The notes below the pieces were generated by a model, which was given only the letters and a program-made list of their open reading frames with translations, was not told where the DNA came from and did no database searches. From assembly GCA_021732895.1 (NCBI GenBank), contig JAKFWE010000300.1, forward strand, positions 1-7,396: a stretch of DNA of 7,396 bases, in the 5' to 3' direction. Shown here in pieces: positions 1 to 5,793 of the stretch (the stretch's first letter is position 1; every line of letters starts with the position of its first letter). The position numbers were made by a program, and so were the translations under genes. Origin of the DNA: Allobosea sp. Its GTDB lineage: Bacteria; Pseudomonadota; Alphaproteobacteria; Rhizobiales; Beijerinckiaceae.

Positions 1-669
1 GATCGTGGTGTTGTAGTTCTCTAAGCCGGCGTCGGCGATGAGATGCACCACCGGCGTCACCCCGCCCTGCTTGTAGATCGCAAACGGCTCCGAGGAGAGG
101 AAGCCCTGCTGCGAGATCGTCTTGTCGGCGAGGAAGGGCGCCATGTTGAAGGTGTAGGGCCTGATCTGCTCGTCGGTGTAGCCGAACTTCGCCTTCAGGA
201 AGGGCCAGTAGCTGTTGCGGCCGGCCGCGCCGACGAGGATCGGCTTGCCCTTGAGCGCCGCCAGCGAGTCGTTGCCCACGCCGGGATGCGAGATGATGAC
301 CTGCGGATCCTTCTGGAAGATCGAGGCGATGCAGAGGAAGGGGATGTTCTCCTGCGCATAGCGGATCGCCTCGAACGAATTCGACATGATCATGTCGACC
401 CGGCCGCCGAGGAGCAGCTGCGAGGGGTTCTGCTGCGGGCCGCCGGGGCGGATCTCCGCGTCGATGCCGTATTTCTTGTAAATGCCGTTGGCGGCGGCGA
501 GGTAGAAGCCGCCATGCTCGGCCTGGGCGCGCCAGTTGGTCTGGTAGGAGACCTTGTCGAGCGTCTGGGCGCTGACGCGCGCGCCGGGAACGGGAACCAG
601 AACCGAGGCGGCCGAACCGCCGAGCAGACCCAGCGCCGCGCGCCGGCTGATGCGATACTTCATCGTCAT
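1..669 (-). CDS. ABC transporter substrate-binding protein, NMT1/THI5-SsuA-like (3' end outside window)
   Basis: The first 223 codons are present; the C-terminal part continues beyond position 1. Residues 8-14 read SRRAALG, a twin-arginine-like signal, followed by a hydrophobic Ala/Gly/Leu/Val stretch and a plausible signal peptidase site after VSA (about residue 34), so the mature protein should be periplasmic. The mature N-terminus (YQTNWRAQAEHGGFYLA), then the GIYKKYGIDAEIRPGG stretch and LLLGGRVDMIMSNSFEAIRYA, match the usual opening of NMT1/THI5 or SsuA-type binding proteins, which deliver small organic molecules such as pyrimidines, sulfonates or aromatics to ABC importers. The ATG at 669 is preferred because GGGGAGG at 683-677 lies 7 nt upstream; the in-frame ATG at 663 would be 13 nt away. 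The ligand cannot be predicted. Permease and ATPase partners are not seen next to it and may lie beyond the left edge. It diverges from the SDR gene. Confidence 0.88.
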   Translation of the reverse strand, partial: MTMKYRISRRAALGLLGGSAASVLVPVPGARVSAQTLDKVSYQTNWRAQAEHGGFYLAAANGIYKKYGIDAEIRPGGPQQNPSQLLLGGRVDMIMSNSFEAIRYAQENIPFLCIASIFQKDPQVIISHPGVGNDSLAALKGKPILVGAAGRNSYWPFLKAKFGYTDEQIRPYTFNMAPFLADKTISQQGFLSSEPFAIYKQGGVTPVVHLIADAGLENYNTTI

Positions 670-892
670 GACCTGACCTCCCCGATCGGCGTGCGAACCG
701 CGCCATGGGGGCGCGGGCCAGCAATAGCTATGCCATGGCGCCGCACCGGCTGGAAATGCGTCATGGCGCGCGGGCGCACAAGCAATGTGCAAATGCCGTT
801 TTCTGCGGCAGTCCGCGGCGGATGGTGGCGGTGCGACCCGCCGCGCACCATCTGCGAGGTCTCGCTCGAACCCTCCCCTCCCGGAAACCGCC
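670..892. promoter_or_regulatory. Divergent intergenic region between the binding-protein and SDR genes
   Basis: This 223-nt non-coding spacer must hold start signals for both the leftward binding-protein gene and the rightward SDR gene. It contains the strong Shine-Dalgarno GGGGAGG for the leftward gene (683-677). A dyad GCACA-N5-TGTGC occupies 776-790 and could be an operator. No convincing sigma70 -35/-10 pair was found on either strand. Short open frames here (for example 705-896) have no recognisable protein character. Confidence 0.5.
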
Positions 893-1855
893 ATGAAATC
901 CGACTGGACCGCCGCAGACATTCCGCCGCAGGCGGGCAAGCGCGCCGTCGTCACGGGGACGGGCGGGCTGGGCTACGAGACGGCGCTGGAACTCGCCCGT
1001 GCGGTGGCGGCCGTAGTGATCGCCGGCAGAAGCCGCGCCAAGGGCGAAGCCGCGCTCGCGCGGATCGCTGCGGCGAGCCCAAGCGCGGCGGTGAGCTTCG
1101 GAATGCTCGATCTGGCCGATCTCGCCTCGGTCGAGGCCTTCGCGGCCGGCTTCCGGGCGGAGCATTCGCGGCTCGACATCCTCGTCAACAACGCCTGGGT
1201 GATGGCGCTGCCGGCCCGCGCCATGACGGCCGACGGCTTCGAAAGGCAGCTCGGCGTGAATTTTCTCGGCCATTTCGCGCTGACCGCCCATCTGCTCCCT
1301 GCGTTGCGCGCGAGCGCCTCGCCACGCGTGGTCAGCCTCAGCAGCCTGGCGCATCGGCGCGGACGGATCGATTTCGACGACCTCCACGGCGAGCGCCGCT
1401 ACGGCCCGTGGAAGGCCTACAGCCAGTCGAAACTCGCGATGCTGATCTTCGCGATCGAACTCCAGCGCAGGAGCGAGGCTGGCGGCTGGGGGCTGACGAG
1501 CATCGCCGCCCATCCGGGGTGGGCCGCGACGGAGCTGATCGCGAACGGCCCGGCTGGCGGCGGTGGGCTGTCCGCCGCGCTCGGGCATGCCGCGAGGCTG
1601 CTCGGCCCGCTCCTCAGCCAGTCGCCGGCGGCCGGCGCGCTGCCGACCCTGTTCGCCGCGACAGCGCCGGACGCCGAAGCCGGCGGCTATTATGGTCCGA
1701 ACGGGTTCCGCGAGATCAGGGGCTCGCCGGCGCCGTCCCGGATGATCGACGAGGCCGGCGACCCGGCCGTCGCCGCACGGCTTTGGGACGAGGCGCTGCG
1801 GTTGACCGGCGCGAATTTCCCGGTGCGCCCACAGGCGTCGATCGGCGATGGTTGA
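893..1855 (+). CDS. Short-chain dehydrogenase/reductase (retinol dehydrogenase/POR-like SDR)
   Basis: The 320-residue protein is a Rossmann-fold NAD(P)-dependent oxidoreductase of the SDR superfamily. The catalytic residues are visible: N123 (in GVNFLGHF), S150 (in VVSLSSLAH), Y176 and K180 (AYSQSKLA). The Asp after beta-4 is D73 (MLDLADL). R46 after beta-2 (IAGRS) favours NADP(H), by general family knowledge. The ATG at 893 is chosen because the following WTAADIPPQAGKRAVVTG is the usual N-terminus of this subfamily; an in-frame ATG at 785 would add 36 residues with no SDR character. Two oddities: the nucleotide loop reads TGTGGLG, one residue shorter than the classical TGxxxGxG, and the NNAG motif is NNAW (99-102). 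No substrate can be assigned. It is followed after 75 nt by a creatininase-family gene on the same strand, possibly cotranscribed. Confidence 0.9.
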   Translation: MKSDWTAADIPPQAGKRAVVTGTGGLGYETALELARAVAAVVIAGRSRAKGEAALARIAAASPSAAVSFGMLDLADLASVEAFAAGFRAEHSRLDILVNNAWVMALPARAMTADGFERQLGVNFLGHFALTAHLLPALRASASPRVVSLSSLAHRRGRIDFDDLHGERRYGPWKAYSQSKLAMLIFAIELQRRSEAGGWGLTSIAAHPGWAATELIANGPAGGGGLSAALGHAARLLGPLLSQSPAAGALPTLFAATAPDAEAGGYYGPNGFREIRGSPAPSRMIDEAGDPAVAARLWDEALRLTGANFPVRPQASIGDG

Positions 1856-1885
1856 AGGCTCACGCCAGCTGTAGTTCTCTCTCCG

Positions 1886-1904
1886 GGTCGCGGCAGCAGC
1901 GACC
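1886..1904. other. Short inverted repeat in the SDR-creatininase spacer
   Basis: GGTCGC (1886-1891) and GCGACC (1899-1904) form a perfect 6-bp stem around a 7-nt loop, in the 75-nt gap between the SDR stop and the creatininase start. There is no T-run after it, so it is not a convincing intrinsic terminator. It could reduce read-through, protect RNA ends or be chance in GC-rich DNA. Confidence 0.25.
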
Positions 1905-1930
1905 AGACTTCTCGGGCAGGGCAAACTTCC

Positions 1931-2731
1931 ATGACAGCGCGGTTCTGGGGCGACCTGAAGACCACGGAGTTCGAGGGGCTCGACGCCGAGACGACGGTCG
2001 CGGTGCTGCCGCTGGCTGCGATCGAGCAGCACGGGCCGCATCTGCCGGTCTCGGTCGACGCCACGATCATGGACGCGATGCTCGGCCTCGCCATGCCGCT
2101 CGTCCCGGCCGGTCTCGACGTGCTGGTGCTGCCGACAATGGCGGTGTGCAAGTCGAACGAACACCTGCATTCGCCGGGCACGCTGACGCTGACATGGGAA
2201 ACCGCGACGCGCGCCTGGATCGAGATCGGCGAGAGCGTGAAGCGGGCCGGCCTGCGCAAGCTGGTGATCGTGACCTCGCATGGCGGGAACATAGACCCGA
2301 TGAAGGTGGTCGCGCGCGAACTGCGCGTCAGCCACGGCATGCTCGCCGTGACGACCGCTTGGCGCGCCTTCGGCCTGCCACCCGGCATTTTCGCCGATCT
2401 CGACGCCAATCACGGCATCCATGGCGGCGACATCGAGACCTCGATCATGCTGCATGTCCGGCCCGATCTCGTCGACATGAGCAAGGCCGGCGCCTTCAAG
2501 CCCTCGACCGTGACGATGGCCGAGGAGGGCTATGCCTGGCTCAGGCCGACCGGACTGCACGCCATGGCCTGGATGGCGAAGGACGTTCACGCGTCTGGCG
2601 CGGCGGGCGACGCGTCGCTGGCCACGGCGGAAAAGGGAAAGGCGACGGTCGAGCTCCAGGCGAAGGGCTTCGTCGAATTGCTGACCGATGTGGCGCGGTT
2701 TCCGCTGGAGCGGCTGCACGAGGCGGGGTGA
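1931..2731 (+). CDS. Creatininase-family metal-dependent amidohydrolase
   Basis: The 266-residue protein has the full-length architecture of the creatininase family (creatinine amidohydrolase, MftE and archaeal FAPy deformylase relatives), which use a two-metal centre to hydrolyse cyclic or linear amides. Visible motifs are AIEQHGPHLPVSVDA (residues 30-44; likely metal ligands E32, H34 and D43), SHGGN (116-120; H117) and HGGDIETS (164-171; E169), the counterpart of the usual HAGExET. These support a catalytically competent enzyme. True creatininases are only one branch, and I see nothing that singles out creatinine as substrate. The ATG at 1931 fits the family N-terminus; its Shine-Dalgarno (GGCAGGG about 10 nt upstream) is weak, which may point to reliance on upstream translation. 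It probably works with the preceding SDR and perhaps the divergent ABC binding protein. Its stop codon directly abuts that of the convergent matB. Confidence 0.92.
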   Translation: MTARFWGDLKTTEFEGLDAETTVAVLPLAAIEQHGPHLPVSVDATIMDAMLGLAMPLVPAGLDVLVLPTMAVCKSNEHLHSPGTLTLTWETATRAWIEIGESVKRAGLRKLVIVTSHGGNIDPMKVVARELRVSHGMLAVTTAWRAFGLPPGIFADLDANHGIHGGDIETSIMLHVRPDLVDMSKAGAFKPSTVTMAEEGYAWLRPTGLHAMAWMAKDVHASGAAGDASLATAEKGKATVELQAKGFVELLTDVARFPLERLHEAG

Positions 2732-2745
2732 TCACTCCCCCGCCT
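2721..2745. terminator. Possible bidirectional terminator hairpin over the convergent stop codons
   Basis: AGGCGGGG (2721-2728) and CCCCGCCT (2738-2745) form a perfect 8-bp GC-rich stem with a 9-nt loop that holds both stop codons (TGA of the creatininase gene at 2729-2731 and TGA of matB at 2734-2732). No T-tract follows on either strand, so a classical intrinsic terminator is not established. The position between two convergent genes is what makes a termination role plausible. Confidence 0.4.
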
Positions 2746-4279
2746 TCATCGCCCGCGCGTAAATGTCCTTGTACTGCTCCCGCAGCAGGTTCTTCTGGAC
2801 CTTGCCCATGGTGTTGCGCGGCAGATCGTCGACGATGAAGACCTGCTTGGGCAATTTGAACCTGGCCAGCCGCTGCTCCAGCGTGCTGGCGATCGAGGCG
2901 GCGGTGATCGTCGCGCCGGGCTTCACCACCACGACCGCCGTGACGCCCTCGCCGAAATCGGGATGCGGGCAGCCGATGACGGCGCTCTCGATCACGCCCG
3001 CCATCTCGTCGATCTCGGCCTCGACCTCCTTGGGATAGACGTTGTAGCCGCCGGTGATGATCAGGTCCTTGCCGCGCCCGACGATGTGGACGTAGCCGGC
3101 CGGGTCGATCCTGCCGAGGTCGCCGGTGATGAAGAAGCCGTCGGCGCGGAACTCGGCCGCCGTCTTCTCGGGATTGCGCCAGTAGCCCTTGAAGACGTTG
3201 GGGCCCTTGACCTCGATCATGCCGATCTCGCCGGCGCCCAGCGGCCTGCCGCTCTCCGGCTCGGTCACCCGGGCCGCAACGCCCGGCAGCGGGAAGCCGA
3301 CCGTGCCGGCGACGCGCTCTCCGTCGTAGGGGTTCGAGGTGTTCATGTTGGTTTCGGTCATGCCGTAGCGCTCGAGAATGGCGTGGCCGGTGCGCTCGCG
3401 CCATTCGCGGTGGGTCTCGGCCAGCAGCGGCGCGGAGCCGGAGACGAACAGGCGCATATGCGCCGTCGATGCAGGCGTCAGCCGCTGGTCCTGGAGGAGC
3501 CGGACATAGAAGGTCGGCACGCCCATCATGCAGGTGGCCTGCGGCAGATGCGCGAAGACCTGATCGGGGTCGAATTTCGGCAGCAGGATCATCGACGCGC
3601 CGGCGAACAGGACGGTGTTGGTCGCGACGAAGAGTCCGTGCGTGTGGAAGATCGGCAGGGCGTGCAGCAGCACGTCGTCGCGCGTGAAGCGCCAGTAGTC
3701 GACGAGCGCCAGCGCGTTCGAGGCGAGGTTGTCGTGGCTGAGCATCGCGCCCTTGGAGCGGCCGGTGGTCCCCGACGTGTAGAGGATCGCAGCGAGGTCG
3801 TCGGGTCCGCGATCGACGTCGGCGAATGCGGTCGCGGCCGCCAGCCCCTTGTCGGCCAGCGTGCCGGCCGAGACCTCATGCGAGCGCCAGATTCCGAGCG
3901 TCTCCAGCCTGGCGCCGGCCTTCTCGGCATAGGGCTTCATCGCCTGGGCTTTCGCCGGATCGCAGACGAAGACGGCCGGCTCGGCGTCGCCGAGGAAGTA
4001 TTCGATCTCGGCTGGAGTGTAAGCGGTGTTGAGCGGCAGGAAGATCGCGCCCGCCCGCACCGCTCCGAGGTAGAGCATCAGCGCCTCGATGCTTTTTTCG
4101 ACCTGCACCGCGACGCGGTCGCCCGGCTCGACGCCGAGCGCGACCAGCGCATTGGCGAAGCGGGCGGAGACCGCGACCATGTCCGCGTAGGAATAGCGCC
4201 GGCCGTCATCCAGCAGCGCGAAGGGCGCATCGCCCGCCGGCATGCGCGCGGCGACGAGGTCGAACAGATGGTTGCCCAT
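2732..4279 (-). CDS. matB: Malonyl-CoA synthetase (malonate-CoA ligase)
   Basis: The 515-residue protein is an ANL-superfamily adenylating enzyme that activates malonate with ATP and CoA to malonyl-CoA in the cytoplasm. Seen motifs, in order: the P-loop YTSGTTGRSKG (167-177), LPIFHTHGLF (208-217), VPTFYVRLL (254-262; R260 probably matches the malonate-binding arginine of characterised MatB proteins), ERYGMTETNMNTSNPY (303-318), the hinge-region GRGKDLIITGGYNVYPKEVE (401-420), and NTMGKVQKN (489-497), whose K493 is the catalytic adenylation lysine. The equivalent lysine of Rhodopseudomonas palustris MatB is reported to be controlled by acetylation, so the same is possible here. The start at 4279 has GAAGGA 9 nt upstream (4294-4289) and matches the usual MGNHLFD-type N-terminus. 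An upstream in-frame ATG at 4357 would read through the repeat element and is rejected. It lies 114 nt downstream of the malonyl-CoA decarboxylase gene, forming a matA-matB pair. Confidence 0.95.
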   Translation of the reverse strand: MGNHLFDLVAARMPAGDAPFALLDDGRRYSYADMVAVSARFANALVALGVEPGDRVAVQVEKSIEALMLYLGAVRAGAIFLPLNTAYTPAEIEYFLGDAEPAVFVCDPAKAQAMKPYAEKAGARLETLGIWRSHEVSAGTLADKGLAAATAFADVDRGPDDLAAILYTSGTTGRSKGAMLSHDNLASNALALVDYWRFTRDDVLLHALPIFHTHGLFVATNTVLFAGASMILLPKFDPDQVFAHLPQATCMMGVPTFYVRLLQDQRLTPASTAHMRLFVSGSAPLLAETHREWRERTGHAILERYGMTETNMNTSNPYDGERVAGTVGFPLPGVAARVTEPESGRPLGAGEIGMIEVKGPNVFKGYWRNPEKTAAEFRADGFFITGDLGRIDPAGYVHIVGRGKDLIITGGYNVYPKEVEAEIDEMAGVIESAVIGCPHPDFGEGVTAVVVVKPGATITAASIASTLEQRLARFKLPKQVFIVDDLPRNTMGKVQKNLLREQYKDIYARAMKAGE

Positions 4280-4301
4280 GATTTCGGGTCCTTCTTGGAG
4301 A

Positions 4302-4389
4302 GGCGAATGGCGAGTAGCGAATGGCGAGCGCTGACAGAAAAGACGTAGCGATGGCATGTCTACTCGCCATTCGCCATTCGCTATTCGCC
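4302..4389. repeat. Inverted repeat made of 7-nt tandem units between mcd and matB
   Basis: The left arm (4302-4329) is four heptamers GGCGAAT, GGCGAGT, AGCGAAT, GGCGAGC (consensus RGCGART). The right arm (4362-4389) is four heptamers ACTCGCC, ATTCGCC, ATTCGCT, ATTCGCC, the reverse complement of the same consensus. The arms pair over about 27 bp with one mismatch and two G-T pairs, including a perfect 12-bp core (4317-4328 with 4363-4374) around a 34-nt loop. It fills most of the 114-nt gap between the mcd stop and the matB start. From memory, similar GCGAATGGCGA-type units are common between genes in Bradyrhizobium/Bosea-like genomes, so this is probably a dispersed REP-like element. In an mcd-matB transcript it would fold into a long stem-loop. 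Confidence 0.8.
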
Positions 4390-4393
4390 CCTT

Positions 4394-5722
4394 TCAACCC
4401 GCCGGCCGCAACATCTTGCGCACACCCGACGAGGCCACGACCGTGTTGCGCGTGGCGAAGGCCTCGTGATTGGTCTCGATGTCTGCGAGTTCATAGCGGT
4501 AATTGACCATCACGCCATGGGATTCGCGCAGGCCCCGCGCGGACAGATTGCCGCCGACATTGATCCGCTCCAGCCGCGCGCCATTGCCGAGATGGAAGCG
4601 CGCCACCGGGTCGATGACGCGGCCGGAGGCGGTGCGGGCGCGCAGCAGATACTGCGCCGCCATCTCGCCGAGCAGCCTGTCGCGACGCGCGCGCGCCGCC
4701 TCGTCGAGCGCCTTGACCTCGCCCGCCGCGCGCGCAAGCTCAGCCCGTTCCTCGTTGCTCAGCCGCATGTCGCCCGGCTCCGCGACGACGCCTTCAAGCC
4801 AGCGCGCGAAGCCGGGGACCGGCGAGAGCGTGACGAAGACGTCGAGGCCGGGCAGCTCGCGCTTGAGGTCCTCGGCGACCTGCTTGATCAGGAAATTGCC
4901 GAAGGAGATGCCGCGCAGGCCCTCCTGGCAGTTCGAGATCGAGTAGAACACCGCCGTCCTGGCGTCCTGCGCCGGCAGCACCTCGCGCTCGCCGTCGAGC
5001 AACTGCCCGATGCTGCGCGGAACCGTGTCGGTCAGCGCGACCTCGACGAAGATCAGCGGTTCGTCGATCAACTGCGGATGGAAGAAGGCGAAGCAGCGCC
5101 GGTCCGCCGGCTCGAGCCGGCGGCGCAGGTCGTCCCAGCCCTGAATCTCGTGGACCGCCTCGTAGCGGATGATCTTCTCCAGCACGTTGGCGGGCGAGCG
5201 CCAGTCGATGCGGCGCAGGACGAGAAAGCCGCGGTTGAACCAGGAGCCGAAGAGATGGCGGAAATCGGCGTCGACCGCCGCCAGCTCGGGCTCGTCCTGC
5301 ATCGCTTCGAACAGGGCCTCGCGCATCCGCACCAGCACATGCGTGCCGCCGGGCGCGAGGTTCAGGCGGCGCAGCAATTCCTGCCGGCGCGGCTCGGAGG
5401 CCAGGTGCAGCGCCGCGATCGCAGCCGCGCCCGGCGCCTCGCGATAGGCCTCGATCGCCTGCTCGAGCCGGTCCTGATCGGGGCCGAAACGCTCCAGCAG
5501 CAGGGCGTAGAAAGCGCGCCGCGATGGCCTGTCCAGCCGTTCCCAGGCGTCGAGCACGGCCTGCGCCAGCGCCATGCCGGAGGCTTCGCCCCGGCCCGAC
5601 AGCAGGTCCTCGCAGAGCCGCTCGATCGGCCGGTTGCGTCCGGCGAGCCTCTCGAAGCCGATCAGCGCCCGGCCGCGATCGGCGACGCTCGTCAGAAGAT
5701 CGCCGAGAAACGCCATGTCCAT
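4394..5722 (-). CDS. matA: Malonyl-CoA decarboxylase (MatA/MCD)
   Basis: The 442-residue protein converts malonyl-CoA to acetyl-CoA and CO2. An N-terminal helical part (about residues 1-150) precedes a GNAT-like catalytic domain. Family motifs are clear: SWFNRGFLVLRRIDW (160-174), HPQLIDEPLIFVEVAL (215-230), FYSISNCQEGLRGISFGNFLIK (259-280, split by several conserved positions), TLSPVPGF (298-305) and ARFHLGNGA (374-382). By comparison with human MCD from memory, S261, S300 and H377 match catalytic Ser290, Ser329 and His423, while the position of Glu302 is a serine here (S273). The ATG at 5722 is preferred because GAGGGGG (5735-5729) lies 6 nt upstream; the ATG at 5716 is less well spaced. 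It is followed by matB, with which it forms a malonate-to-acetyl-CoA route, and is preceded 62 nt upstream by an OtnK-like kinase gene in the same direction. The symbol follows Rhizobium matA; mcd is an equally used name. Confidence 0.95.
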   Translation of the reverse strand: MDMAFLGDLLTSVADRGRALIGFERLAGRNRPIERLCEDLLSGRGEASGMALAQAVLDAWERLDRPSRRAFYALLLERFGPDQDRLEQAIEAYREAPGAAAIAALHLASEPRRQELLRRLNLAPGGTHVLVRMREALFEAMQDEPELAAVDADFRHLFGSWFNRGFLVLRRIDWRSPANVLEKIIRYEAVHEIQGWDDLRRRLEPADRRCFAFFHPQLIDEPLIFVEVALTDTVPRSIGQLLDGEREVLPAQDARTAVFYSISNCQEGLRGISFGNFLIKQVAEDLKRELPGLDVFVTLSPVPGFARWLEGVVAEPGDMRLSNEERAELARAAGEVKALDEAARARRDRLLGEMAAQYLLRARTASGRVIDPVARFHLGNGARLERINVGGNLSARGLRESHGVMVNYRYELADIETNHEAFATRNTVVASSGVRKMLRPAG

Positions 5723-5778
5723 CAGGAGCCCCCTCGCATGCGCAGCATCCTACAGGATTTGGCGCCTGCGGAAACCGC

Positions 5779-5793
5779 CTGCGCTCAGCGCAG
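5779..5793. other. Small hairpin over the stop codon of the kinase gene
   Basis: CTGCGC (5779-5784) and GCGCAG (5788-5793) pair perfectly around a 3-nt loop that is the kinase stop codon. A second small hairpin, GCGG-AAA-CCGC, follows at 5768-5778 in the transcript direction. There is no T-run. It may slow or partly stop transcription before mcd, or be chance in GC-rich sequence. Confidence 0.25.

Noticed and set aside
785..892. N-terminal extension of the SDR from ATG 785
   Set aside because: The 36 extra residues do not look like any SDR N-terminus, while the protein from 893 begins as the subfamily normally does.
12..1880. TGTAGTTCTCT occurs at 12-22 and 1870-1880
   Set aside because: An 11-nt match is expected several times by chance in 7.4 kb, and the flanks do not match, so it is not a meaningful repeat or attachment site.
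761..2719. A 652-codon open frame on the - strand
   Set aside because: It lies antisense to two genes with clear catalytic motifs, and its translation is a low-complexity Arg/His/Gly-rich shadow.
43..2838. A 931-codon open frame on the + strand
   Set aside because: It runs antisense to the binding-protein gene and then out of frame through the SDR and creatininase genes. Its translation is Arg/Ala/Gly-rich with no family motif; such long frames are common in GC-rich DNA.
2963..4348. A 461-codon open frame on the + strand, antisense to matB
   Set aside because: Shadow of matB codons on the other strand; no domain is recognisable, while matB has complete family motifs.
4280..4357. N-terminal extension of MatB from an upstream ATG at 4357
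   Set aside because: The added 26 residues are encoded by the heptamer repeat, and the start at 4279 has a better ribosome-binding site and matches the family N-terminus.
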